From Thereva unica (lineage: Eukaryota > Arthropoda > Insecta > Diptera > Therevidae), in NCBI GenBank assembly GCA_949987705.1, contig OX465281.1, forward strand, positions 159,168,393 to 159,232,392: a stretch of DNA of 64,000 nt, read 5' to 3'. Below, in pieces: positions 30,055-40,344 of this stretch. Under the pieces are notes generated by a model. It did not search any database, was not told where the DNA came from, and saw only the letters and a list, made by a program, of their open reading frames with translations. Each line of letters opens with the position of its first letter. Positions within the stretch are counted from its first letter, which is position 1. The translations under genes were made by a program, and so were the position numbers.

Positions 30055-33000
30055 CTAGTTGTCATCGTTCGTAGTTGGAAGCACACATAGTTTTGTGATA
30101 GGTCGCTTAGAGAGTCCTGTTCGGTGACGGACTGTCACCACACGAACACGTCCATCCTCACCCTGATGTAGTTGAACAATGCGACCTAATGGCCATTTTG
30201 CAGGCGGAGTGTGCTCATCCTTAATGAGCACCAAGTCATGAAGCTTCACAGGAGTCTCATTCTGTTGCCATTTATAGCGCGTCTGCAGGCTATACAAGTA
30301 GTCCTTACTCCATCGTTGCCATAGTTGCTCCTGCATATGTTGGACCAGCTGCCAACGGGAAAGCCGGTTGATTGAAGTATCAATAGTGCTTGGGGTTGGC
30401 ACTGATAGCAAGGGTTCACCAACCAGAAAGTGCCCAGGAGTTAGAGCATTTAAGTCGTCAGGATCGTCATTGAGAACGTGGAGAGGCCGAGAGTTGAGGC
30501 AGGCCTCAATCTGTGCTACTAGCGTCAGCATTTCTTCCAAGGACAACGTATGTGGTCCAACAATTCTCTTGAAGTGGTGTTTGAACGATTTCACCCCCGC
30601 TTCCCACAAGCCACCGAAGTGCGGCGCGGCTGGTGGTATGAAATGCCATTCCGTTCCCGAAATTGTGACAATTTGCTGTGCTGATGATGAGTCTGACGTT
30701 ACTTGCTTGAGGTGTTGTGTCAATTCTTTATCTGCGGCAACAAAATTCCTTGCGTTGTCACTATATAGCTTAGAGCAACGCCCTCGACGACTGATGAAGC
30801 GTCGAAAGGCGGCTATGAAAGCTGAAGAGGTGAGATCCATAACTAACTCTAGGTGAATTGCCCGAGTTGCGAAGCAGATGAAAACAGCAACGTAGGTTTT
30901 TGTTGTCCTGTTACCTCGACCTTTAAGTAATTTGGTAGTGAATGGTCCAGCGAAATCTACTCCGCTGATTAGAAACGGTTTTGTAGGATGAAGGCGATCA
31001 GCGGGTAGATCTCCCATTATTTGTTGCTTCGTGGTTGCCTTGTGACGGCAACAAACTACACAACCTCTCACCAATTGACGCACCATGCTGCGACCGTTCA
31101 ATATCCAATACCTATTCCGTGTATGATGTAAGGTAGCTTGGACTCCTCCATGTAATGTGGTGAGGTGTGAATGTCGTATTATTAATCGTGTGAAGGGACT
31201 GTTCTTTGGAAGAATGGCTGGAAATTTCTCGTCAAATGGTAAAGGTGCTCTTTTCAGCCGACCGCCGACTCGTAGGACGCCCTGATCGTCTAGGAATGGG
31301 TTGACACACAGTAGTTTGCTTTTTTCGGGCAAGTTAATTTCTTTTCTCAGACACCTTAGCTCGTGAGGGAAGTTCCCATATTGGACTAATTTGATCAAGC
31401 TAGTGAGAGCTCGCTGTAGCTCTTCTAACGTTAGCAATCCATGGTGTCGCAACGTTTTGTTCCTGCAGTTCTGCAAGAATCGTTGGCAGTAGGCTGTGAC
31501 TCGAATGAGTTTCGTCAAACTTGAGTATCTATTTAGTAGATGAGTTAGAGAATCATCAGTAGTCGTCGAGAACGTGTGAGTTACTTCAGAGGGTTTCTGT
31601 AGCTCATGGTACACTTCATCATGATTGTGTTGCTTTTGTAGTTCAGGCCAATCAGTAGTAGGTTGACTGAGCCATTGTGGTCCTGACCACCATAAGTAGT
31701 GATCTCTGAGCTCCGAAGGGGATAAACCTCGAGTTAGGCAGTCCGCCGGATTGTGTGCAGATTGCACATGATGCCATTTACCATCTGGTAGATTTTGGTG
31801 AATTGACGACACTCGGTTCGCGACAAATACTTTCCATTTGGATGGATGTTCTTTTAGCCAGGATAGGACTATAGTTGAGTCAGTCCATAGATGTACCGGG
31901 GCTGATTTAAGCTCCAACGTTGATTGAATGTAAGACATAAGCTCCGTCAGCAGCGCTGCTCCGCAGAGTTCTAGTCGCGGTAGAGATATAGTTTTAAGTG
32001 GACTTACGCGCGTTTTTGCAGCAAGCAAGGAAACTTGAATGTTGTCTGGATCTCGCATGACTCTCAAGTATACTGCAGCACCATACGCTGAAAGAGATGC
32101 GTCGCTAAAGCCATGCAATTCGAGCCCTATTGGCGTAGCCGTCGTGCCAATCCATCTGGTGATGCGAACCTCAGATAGACCTTGTAGCTCTCGTTTGTAG
32201 GTTTTCCATGTATTTTCTAACTCGACAGGGAGTGGATCGTCCCAATCCAGTTTCGCCAACCACAGTTGTTGTAGAAATATTTTGGCAGTGATGGTGACCG
32301 GGGACAGCCATCCAAGTGGGTCATAGAGACGACTGATGTCAGCGAGTATTAGTCGCTTGGTTGTAGCCGATGAGATTGGTAATGTTATAGGAAAGCTAAA
32401 CACGTCAGTTGACGGGCTCCACGCAATGCCTAAGGTCTTTATTGTTTCGTCGGTGACGACCTTGAGTGAATTAGGTAATGCCCGATCTTCTTCTGGAATG
32501 CCCTCCAATAGCGGAGGTGCGTTGGCTTGCCATTTTCGTAGCTTGAACCCACCAGTTTTCAGTAGCGCGCAAAGCTCATGTCGGAGGTGTCGAGCTTCTT
32601 CTTCATCGTAAGCTCCAAATAACGCATCGTCGACGTACAAGTTTTCTTTGATAATTTTAGTCGCTGACGGGTGACTGTTTGCATATTCATCTGCTAGCTG
32701 TCGAAGAGTTTTGCAGGCACGCAACGCCGTGCCGTATGTCACCGTGAGCAATCGATAACACTTTATAGGTTGCGAAGTCGATGGTCGCCAAAGAATCCGC
32801 TGGAGATCTGTGTCGTCCGTGTTGACACGAATTTGGCGGTACATTTTCTCGATGTCACCTGCAAGTGCGCAGGGATACAAGCGCCATTTCAGTAATACCG
32901 CGATTAAATCGTTCTGCAATTTGGGTCCTATATGAAGTATATCATTCAGCGACAACTGTGAACTGGTCTTCTGCGACGCATTGAAGACTACGCGCAATTT

Positions 33001-35259
33001 AGTCGTGCTGCTACTGGGTTTGAGTACGCCGTGATGAGGGAGATAGTAACTTGGAGTATCGGTGTATTCATCCGTGACCTCCTCCATATGTCCTAGTTGT
33101 ATATATTCGTTCATAAAAGTGGAGTAAAGCTCATGGAGCTCCGTATCGCGTGCAAGTTTATTTTCCAGTCGTAACAAACACGACATGGCGGTTCCTCTAG
33201 ACGACCCTAGTGAATTAGCTGGAGATTTCATTGGTAAGCGAACGACGTATCGTCCTGTCGACTCTCTTATGTGAGTTTGTTTGAAGAACTCCTCACAATA
33301 TGCTTCAGCAGGAGTAAGAATGGTTTTAGTGGGTGGCTCTTCTGATTCCCAAAATCGTTTGAGTAGCGTGCATACTTCGGACGTTGTTGTGTGAAGAGTT
33401 AGCGTGGAGCATGGAGTAGGAATGGAGCTAGTCACTGGGCCCGAAATAATCCATCCGAGTGTAGTTAGTTGTGCGATAGGCGTTCCCGGTGGACCTTTGC
33501 GTACTCCATCTAATAGTACTCTTGTATAAGCTTCGACACCCAAAATTAAATCTATCGGTGCAGGTTTCTCGTAGTCTGGGTCAGCTAATGGGAGTCCTAG
33601 GAGATGTGGCCACTCGTTTGGTGTTATTTGTTGTGAAGGCATGAGGTTTGACAACGTTGGTAGTATAAGAGACTGAATAGAATACCGATCTCCACTGTGT
33701 AAAGAGATGACATCATGAGACGCGAATGCGTTTGCGACGGCTGTTTCAAATGGGCCCACTCCAAAGATGGAAGTGTGTGTACGTTTCTTGGGTAAATTCA
33801 ATAAGTTCGCCAACGATGCTGTGATGAAATTGGATTCAGATCCTTGATCCAAAAGAGCGCGTACCTTCAGCTTTCGACCATCCTGGGACTCAGCCAATAA
33901 CAGTGCGGTCGCAAGTAGTACTGGTTCGTTGCACCTTGAATTTGAAAAATGTGCTCGTGTTGACGAGGTTTGAATGTCGTCAGGGGTAGTTGGTTTGTAG
34001 GTATTGAAAGCGGTAGTGTCCACTGCTTGAGCTTGCCGGTGTATCATGGTGTGATGCTTCTGGTGGCAGTGTTTGCATCTGTTTGTTGAGGGACAGGATG
34101 AAACAATATGATTAGGGTTCAGACAATTGCTGCAGAGTCGTTTCCGCTGTACTAAGTCGATTCGATTATCAATGGTCATTGACCTGAATTGTGGGCAGAA
34201 TAACAAGAGATGTTTCCCGTAGCAATGCGAACACTTGTGATCTCTTGTAGTTGAATGGTGGACTCTGGAGGTGGGTTTTGAGTAGTTTTGTCCAGCAACG
34301 GCAAGATTCCTGCGCTCAGGTGTCTGCGTATTTTTGATTGCACTTAGAGCTTGCAGCCTCTTCTCCAAGAAATCCGTCAGGCAGTTGTAGGGAGGCACCT
34401 CGGTAGAGGAGTTGAGTGAAGTCTCCCAATCCTTACGAGTGATAGGTTCTAGCTTGTTGGCCAAAAAATATATAAGCCAGTCATTCCATTGGTCTACCGG
34501 ACGAGATAAGTTTTCGAGGGCTCTTACAGCTTGATTGAAGTTATCAAGGACACGTCGAAGTTCCAATGGAGATTCAGAAGCCATGGGTTGAAGACTAATA
34601 AGCGATTGTAGATTGACGTTCACAAGAACTCGTGTGTTGGCGTACCTGTCCACAAGAGTGTTCCATGCTGAGGCGTAATTATTGCTAGTGATGGAGAAAT
34701 GCCGCAGGAGCTTAGCAGCATCACCCGTAATAGCAGACTTTAAGTAATGGAGCTTTTGCACCTCAGCCAATGTTGCATTATTATGAATCAAGGCTACATA
34801 TGTATCGTGGAAGGAGGGCCAATCTAAGTAGGATCCACCGAATGACGGTAAGCTTATTTTTGGTAGCTTCAGTGACGTTCCTTGATAGCGTGGCTGAAGA
34901 GTTGAATGGAGAAGTTCATGTTCAGGATTCTCTATTATAGGGTTCTCTACTATAGGGTTGAGAGCGTTAAGTTCCTCCTTTAACCATTGCGCGACATCTA
35001 CGTAAGCGCATTCTACATCAGAAAATATGTCAATATCATCCTTTCCTAATTCCGAGCCTGGGGCTAGCAGGTCAGAAGCGGTTAATCCATAGTGCTCTTC
35101 ATATGCGAGTTGGAATTGATACCAGTAACTTTCTAGTAATTGGAGGCGCGTAGACAAGAACTCTTTGGTTCGCTTTTCCTTACCCGTCTTGTTGGAATTC
35201 AGCATGAACTTCTCAATTCTATCTTTTACGAGGTTAAGTTTGGCCTTTACTTTTTCCAT
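30055..35259 (-). CDS. BEL/Pao gag-pol polyprotein, intact
   Basis: One frame of about 1734 residues runs from MEKVKAKLNL (35259); an upstream ATG at 35319 would add 20 residues, and numbering here is from 35319. Order of domains: a gag segment with LPKISLPSFGGSYLDWPSF (about 150-250) and three zinc-knuckle-like motifs (CSHCYGKH about 362, CSNCLNPNH about 398, CKHCHQKHH about 418). The aspartic protease is ALLDQGSESNFI (about 486), with D-Q-G rather than D-S/T-G. The reverse transcriptase has AGDIEKMYRQI (about 823) and YVDD (about 895). RNase H has WTDSTIVLSWL (about 1145). An HHCC zinc-binding segment (HLTTLHGG to CVVCCRHK, about 1390-1420) precedes an integrase core with DFAGPF, YSDNARNF and GLWEAGVK (about 1455, 1520, 1572). 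The C-terminal region includes LSRWQLVQHMQEQLWQRW. No env-like gene is seen. It is likely competent or very recently so. Confidence 0.95.
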   Translation of the reverse strand: MEKVKAKLNLVKDRIEKFMLNSNKTGKEKRTKEFLSTRLQLLESYWYQFQLAYEEHYGLTASDLLAPGSELGKDDIDIFSDVECAYVDVAQWLKEELNALNPIVENPIIENPEHELLHSTLQPRYQGTSLKLPKISLPSFGGSYLDWPSFHDTYVALIHNNATLAEVQKLHYLKSAITGDAAKLLRHFSITSNNYASAWNTLVDRYANTRVLVNVNLQSLISLQPMASESPLELRRVLDNFNQAVRALENLSRPVDQWNDWLIYFLANKLEPITRKDWETSLNSSTEVPPYNCLTDFLEKRLQALSAIKNTQTPERRNLAVAGQNYSKPTSRVHHSTTRDHKCSHCYGKHLLLFCPQFRSMTIDNRIDLVQRKRLCSNCLNPNHIVSSCPSTNRCKHCHQKHHTMIHRQAQAVDTTAFNTYKPTTPDDIQTSSTRAHFSNSRCNEPVLLATALLLAESQDGRKLKVRALLDQGSESNFITASLANLLNLPKKRTHTSIFGVGPFETAVANAFASHDVISLHSGDRYSIQSLILPTLSNLMPSQQITPNEWPHLLGLPLADPDYEKPAPIDLILGVEAYTRVLLDGVRKGPPGTPIAQLTTLGWIISGPVTSSIPTPCSTLTLHTTTSEVCTLLKRFWESEEPPTKTILTPAEAYCEEFFKQTHIRESTGRYVVRLPMKSPANSLGSSRGTAMSCLLRLENKLARDTELHELYSTFMNEYIQLGHMEEVTDEYTDTPSYYLPHHGVLKPSSSTTKLRVVFNASQKTSSQLSLNDILHIGPKLQNDLIAVLLKWRLYPCALAGDIEKMYRQIRVNTDDTDLQRILWRPSTSQPIKCYRLLTVTYGTALRACKTLRQLADEYANSHPSATKIIKENLYVDDALFGAYDEEEARHLRHELCALLKTGGFKLRKWQANAPPLLEGIPEEDRALPNSLKVVTDETIKTLGIAWSPSTDVFSFPITLPISSATTKRLILADISRLYDPLGWLSPVTITAKIFLQQLWLAKLDWDDPLPVELENTWKTYKRELQGLSEVRITRWIGTTATPIGLELHGFSDASLSAYGAAVYLRVMRDPDNIQVSLLAAKTRVSPLKTISLPRLELCGAALLTELMSYIQSTLELKSAPVHLWTDSTIVLSWLKEHPSKWKVFVANRVSSIHQNLPDGKWHHVQSAHNPADCLTRGLSPSELRDHYLWWSGPQWLSQPTTDWPELQKQHNHDEVYHELQKPSEVTHTFSTTTDDSLTHLLNRYSSLTKLIRVTAYCQRFLQNCRNKTLRHHGLLTLEELQRALTSLIKLVQYGNFPHELRCLRKEINLPEKSKLLCVNPFLDDQGVLRVGGRLKRAPLPFDEKFPAILPKNSPFTRLIIRHSHLTTLHGGVQATLHHTRNRYWILNGRSMVRQLVRGCVVCCRHKATTKQQIMGDLPADRLHPTKPFLISGVDFAGPFTTKLLKGRGNRTTKTYVAVFICFATRAIHLELVMDLTSSAFIAAFRRFISRRGRCSKLYSDNARNFVAADKELTQHLKQVTSDSSSAQQIVTISGTEWHFIPPAAPHFGGLWEAGVKSFKHHFKRIVGPHTLSLEEMLTLVAQIEACLNSRPLHVLNDDPDDLNALTPGHFLVGEPLLSVPTPSTIDTSINRLSRWQLVQHMQEQLWQRWSKDYLYSLQTRYKWQQNETPVKLHDLVLIKDEHTPPAKWPLGRIVQLHQGEDGRVRVVTVRHRTGLSKRPITKLCVLPTTNDDN

Positions 35260-36818
35260 TTTGATGGACAATTGTTTATTTACGATACCCGATATCTCAA
35301 CAAACGTAACTACCGACAATTACCGCACCGAAATATTTAGTTCAGTTTGTTTATACCAGTATTAGCTAATGGATTATTTAATAATTTAATAATACCAGCG
35401 ATTTCAAAAGATATAAGTTTTTTTTTATTATACGAATTAAGTAGGTTATCACAATGGTTCAAAGAATATTGTTTGGTAAACACTTAACGTCACTAATGGA
35501 AATGTCAAAGTATGTGTGTGACTTTATTATAAGTTGATGACTATGTAACGTAATTAAATTTTCTCAAAAACAATTTCAATAAGTTAGTTTGATATTAATG
35601 TTAATAAATGGATAATATTCAAAACGAATTCAACAAAAAGGTTAGTTATATATTAACGTATTAACGCTTGGTATTCATCACATCACATCACATAATTTAA
35701 AATGTCAATAAATGTCAAACGTATTTAGAAATGTCAATTCATAATAGTTTATCTGTGTTTTGATTGGTTATTATCATCATAACTTCAACACTTCTTTGAT
35801 AAATTTTTTGTTAAATGGATTTTAAATAACGCGAACTTTATCACAATCAATGAGTTTTGTTTACATTGTTCAATAAATTAGACAAACGGCTGTTCAGTCT
35901 TTATTAAATGTGAATGTGGCTAAGTTTTCTATCGATTCTAGGTAAATTTAAAGCACTTGCGCACAGAAAGCAGATCATAAAATTTTGATTAACATATGTA
36001 TATGAATAGAATATTTAAGTATATAAAGCTCTTAATTGATCATGAGTGGAACTAAGTTGTTTGACACATGAAGCTTTCTGCAAATCAGAAATTAGAAATT
36101 AGAAGCTTTTATAGAAAGCTTTTATAGATCGGCAGTGAAGTTAAATTGGCTGCGCACATAAAGCTTTTAATCAAGTTATCTACGCATATAAAGCTTTCTG
36201 CTGATCAGCATTGCGCTTACGTCACTGTTCAACATAAAATTCCGTTAAATTGCAAGTTGAATTCAATTATATGTACTATAAGACGATAATAAATTTTTAA
36301 GAGACAGGAACATGAATGCGAAATGCGCGAATGAACTTTTTATATCATGCGAACCTTAACTGTGGATTATAACGACCGTTCTTTTTTCAGTTTTTACTTT
36401 ACACGTCCGATTGATTTTCACTTGAATTATTGCACGTAAGTGATTAGTTAGTGATAATGAGAAATTGGAACGAACTCACCGGATTCTAGCCTTGAAATTT
36501 AATTATGCTCCTTGTTGTACAGTAATTGTAGGCAGATGGTGATTCCAAGATAAGTTGAGTCAGCATAGCCACATGTCTTTATGTTCCTCTAATGGGTGTA
36601 CCGTTAATTCACTGCACTCACTTTTCAGGTGATTAACTCACGTTTTGTTACATTTTTAATATCATGTACATGTGTATGTTCAGACGGCACGACACTTTGA
36701 ACATTTGATCAGTTTTGTTATCGAATTTTTACATTTACGACACGAGATGATCGCTTCGGTTGAAAGGAATACCGTAATATATTGTGCACGAAAATTTAAA
36801 AGCACGAGGGAAGCAGGT
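35260..36818 (-). other. Long 5' leader of the BEL element
   Basis: About 1.5 kb of AT-rich non-coding sequence lies between the primer-binding site and the polyprotein. It contains five AAGCTTT boxes in about 125 bp (36071, 36103, 36116, 36170, 36191), two of them extended as AAGCTTTCTGC followed by a GATCAG/AATCAG. No open frame of note is present. This is unusually long for such a leader and may include packaging or regulatory sequence, or an older insertion. Confidence 0.5.
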
Positions 36819-36836
36819 TCCCGGGTTTCGGCACCA
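36819..36836 (-). other. Primer-binding site of the BEL element, tRNA-Phe type
   Basis: On the minus strand TGGTGCCGAAACCCGGGA lies 5 nt inside the 5' LTR. It is the exact complement of the 3' end of a typical eukaryotic tRNA-Phe including CCA. Full 18-nt complementarity makes the assignment strong. Confidence 0.85.
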
Positions 36837-36841
36837 AAAAA

Positions 36842-37167
36842 TGTTAAGAATGAAGGGAATCCAGATTTTAGAAAAGAAAGAACACTTTTATGATATAAAA
36901 AACCTTTTAATTAAGAATTCAAAATGTGCACAATATGTATATGAGATAGACAAATGTATACAAGATAGACAAATGTGACCGATCGCGTCGAGGACTGATA
37001 AGAGAAGAAGGAAAAGTTATTAGATTTAGATTTATCGTTCAAAACAACGGTAATTAAAGCTTAGAAATTAAGGAGACTAAAGTATAGCTTTCGCGATGTT
37101 TAATCAGCGGCACCATAATGGGTGCGTTCAGTAGAAAGACGAAATGTTTTTAATTCAGTGTTGAACA
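36842..37167 (-). repeat. 5' LTR of the BEL/Pao element
   Basis: On the minus strand this 326-bp sequence begins TGTTCAACACTG and ends ATTCTTAACA, the TG...CA form expected for an LTR. It is followed by a 5-nt spacer and the primer-binding site. The inner 306 bp are shared with the 3' copy. The near identity of the two copies indicates a young insertion. On its outer side it abuts decayed gypsy integrase sequence. Confidence 0.85.
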
Positions 37168-37223
37168 CACTGTTTTTTTTCTTTTTATTATTATTTGATT
37201 CTTCTTTTCTGTTATTCTTTTCC

Positions 37224-37955
37224 TTATAATTTCGTGATCGATCCTATCGTGAAATGATAGGAATTGTTGTATATAGTGATCGCACTAAGCATTTGTAATT
37301 TAATTGGTTGTTTGCCCTCTAAATTTAAAGCTCGAATTTTCTCAGTAATTGTATTATTTAGTCTCTCGATGTCAGCGTCCCCTGTATGGTTGTTGGGTTT
37401 TGTGAAGTGAAATTCAATATTTTCTTTTCTTTTAAATTCCCCGACATTTTTTGAATTGAATTCGTTATCGAAGACAAACTTTTTAATTTTACCTCGTAAT
37501 GATATAAATTGCTTGAGCCTTTCCACTGTTGTTTGGCTATTTCTATCTTCTAAGAAAAAGCTACTCGCAAATTTTGAGAATTTATCGATAAAATTTATAA
37601 ATGAGTGCTTACTGTTTACGTAAACATCGACGTGGACAATCTCATTTATTGTTAAGGGGGTTTCTGTTAAATGAAATTTATTTCTTATTGGGTACCGATC
37701 ATATTTAGCTGCAGAGAAAATTTCGCAATTATTAATTATTTTCCATATTTCGGTTCTTAGGTTGGGATGATAAACTTCCTTTTTCATACCCTCATAGGTA
37801 GGAATAATACCTGAATGACCGACTTTGTTCTTGTGAAATAATGCTATCTGTTTTTTAAATTTTTCTTGGTCCTCTATATCGGTAGCCATATAAGTACATT
37901 TGACGAATTTAAAAGTGGTACGGTGTGTAAATAATGCAATTATTTTTTGTTGCAA
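37224..37955 (-). pseudogene. Ty3/gypsy integrase (3' portion of a split element)
   Basis: This open stretch of 243 residues covers the zinc-binding end and catalytic core of a gypsy-type integrase. Visible are HKNKVGHSGIIPTYEGMKK, INNCEIFSAAKYDR (second zinc Cys altered to Phe-Ser), VHVDVYVNSKH, FIDKFSKFASSF, FVFDNEFNSKNV and GDADIERLNNT. These give a D, D and E of the DDE triad. The C-terminus is cut shortly after YNNSYHFTIG. The upstream reverse transcriptase is displaced by the LTR insertion at 38622-44952. Downstream, the BEL 5' LTR starts within 57 bp and no gypsy 3' LTR is seen. Confidence 0.8.
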
Positions 37956-38621
37956 TTGATTATATTAATGGTCGATCAAATTAGTAAAAATTCCTATTTT
38001 ACCTTTATTTAAATACATGGTCATTCATTAAATCTTGTTTATCGATGTAAATTTTTTTTATTTCCGAACACTGTTTCGAATTCTTTTACCTTGGTTTCTA
38101 CGAATATTATTTGCATTTTGAATCTATTAACAACAGTATCGAGAATTGGGACATGGTCTTCTAAGTTTTCCTATTGGGAATGAGTAGTTTGCACCTCTAG
38201 AGATTCTCCGTTATTGACTTCAAGATTATTTATACTTCTACTTTTTCTATCCAGAATTTTATTAAAAATATTATTCCAGTTCTCGCAATTAGAGTTTGTA
38301 CCCAAATCTAGTAGTGGTGTTCAAATTTTCAACACTCTCTGAGAACATTTTTATTAATGTGCTACTGCAATCTTCGTTTTGCTTTCTGTTAATCATATTA
38401 ATTTCTTGGTTTTTTAAATTTATTCTACTCAAAAAATCAGCGATCCTGTTTTCTTTGCCCTTAATGAAATCGATTTTAATATTATATTCCCCTAATTGTA
38501 TAAGCCATCTCTACAGACGTGGATTAATGTCTCTGCCTGAATACTTCGAATGTAGCCATTTGATGGGCTGATGGTCCGTTTGTAATTCGAACTCCCTTCC
38601 GAAAAGATATGGCCTGAAACA
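37956..38621 (-). pseudogene. Ty3/gypsy RNase H and linker, decayed
   Basis: On the minus strand the reading resumes directly at the insertion junction with RPYLFGREFELQTDHQP, the end of a gypsy RNase H, followed by RWLIQLGEYNIKIDFIKGKE. It then decays through Asn/Ile-rich sequence with stops towards the integrase. Its first half is at 44948-45205, on the other side of the inserted LTR element. Confidence 0.7.
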
Positions 38622-40328
38622 TGTAACGGTCAGTTTTGCCTAAATATCTACCTGACAAAAAAATACTGTGGGGAAGAAAATCGAGTAGTTGGTTGGGAAC
38701 AAAAAGTAGGCGGGGAGAAATGGAAAAAAATAAAAAACAGGAGTTCGAATTTTGACGGATGCAGAAATATACTGCAAAAGTTTGTGTTCGGAAAAATTTA
38801 AGATTATATAAAAAAGGAAAAAATCAGTTTTGAACACATACGACTGGCTGGAAGACAAAAACCTTCATTATTCAGTTCATTTGCCAAAAAATAACAATTT
38901 CGTTCCGAAGTAGCAACAAACAGGACTATTTCGGTGCGGTGAATTCTAGTCGAAAATACAAAAAAAAAATAAGAAGAACAAGGGAAAGAATTTAACAAGT
39001 CAGAAAGGGATTTGGAGAAATTTGAAGGTGCCGAAAGGGATACCAGCGATACAAGGATTGCGTTTTGCCCTGTAGTTAATAGCTCCGGATATACATATTT
39101 CGGAGTGTGTTTTGCGTGATTAGAGTTTTTTTTGAGAAAATTGCGGATTGGTATTGGTCTGTACAAACTGTTTTATTTATTTGAGGGGAAGGACCCTGTG
39201 TTTATAATACTCTTCGTTTATCTGTCACCAAAATTTCAGAAAAAAACGAGAAAAACGTGTAGAGAATTGGCTGAAGGCAATGGAGAGTTGGTGGACTAAG
39301 TAACAGGTATGAAATCAGAAGACCGAGGGGGGATGGAGAACAGACCGAAGATTATCCAAAATTACGCGAATATGGTTTAAATAGAAAAAAAGTTGCCGGA
39401 AAATTAGATGACGTTTATCAAACAGCAGACACTAGTATAAAGGCGGAACTGTATATTTCATTACTACCAATTGATATACCGTTCGATAGTCAGGTAATTA
39501 AGCAATACCTATAGTGCATCCACATCAGCTGGATCAGAAAAAAAAACCACACAAAAAAATTACACAAAATAATTTTCTTTTTGCTTTAATTTAAACAAAA
39601 AAAAAATTTATTACTAAAATAATAATTTTAATAGTAGTTAGTATTAACTTTATAATATTCTTTTTAATTATTTGTGAATTTGTGTTGCCCCTTGTCAGAA
39701 ATATTTGGTTCTTTGTTGGTTCCGGGAAATGTGTTTTTTTCTCTAAGTGATTCTGTTGATTGTAATCTCGTTTGTACAAAGCGAGGAGTATTGGCCAGTA
39801 CTGCGCGCTTTATTGTTGTCCTTCATGCACATGTCCCAAAAATAACGTAACACTTATGTATTGAATCAGTTAATTGTTAATATTTGACACGGGCAACTAA
39901 TCAGTGTCGTGGTTGTTAAGGTCCCAATGTAATGTTTTGTGTTGAGGTTTACAGATATAATAAAGGATTGTAAATATTAGAATGTCCAGGTGGTAAAATT
40001 TTTTTTTGTGGAATGGTTGAGGGGGGATCATTTCTTTTCAGGGTTTGACGAGGCTCAGGTGATGTCCGGCGAAGGATGGAGGTGGAATTCAAGATTGCAC
40101 AGGCACAGAAGTGGTGAACCAACCGCGGTAAGTCCCGGCCACACACCCCACGACCCCTCCGGCGAGCTAGACAACTCCGTGTGGCCGGCGTAGGAGTTCC
40201 GGATTTTCTTTTTATTTCTTATGTATGGTGTTGGCTCCTTGGCCATGCTCTTCCGGGCTTTTGGCTAAGGGGGTAACACCTCGCATAAGTGGCGCCCACT
40301 ATTTAGATCGCGCCATTATGCTGTTACA
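38622..40328 (+). repeat. 5' LTR of the inserted LTR element (1.7 kb)
   Basis: A 1707-bp direct repeat of 43244-44952. It starts TGTAACGGTCAG and ends ATGCTGTTACA, so it has TG...CA ends with a TGTAAC/GTTACA inverted terminus. Differences between copies seen by eye are a C/T change near 39526 and homopolymer length changes. No protein of known type is encoded in the LTR. Confidence 0.9.
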
Positions 40329-40332
40329 TAAA

Positions 40333-40344
40333 TGGCGCCCAACG
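40333..40344 (+). other. Primer-binding site, tRNA-Lys type
   Basis: TGGCGCCCAACG lies 4 nt after the 5' LTR. It is complementary to the last 12 nt, with CCA, of an animal tRNA-Lys. Complementarity weakens after this point. Confidence 0.75.

Noticed and set aside
38640..38858. Minus-strand small proteins repeated identically at 43262-43480 and elsewhere in the LTRs
   Set aside because: Duplicated only because the 1.7-kb LTR is duplicated; low-complexity translations without motifs.
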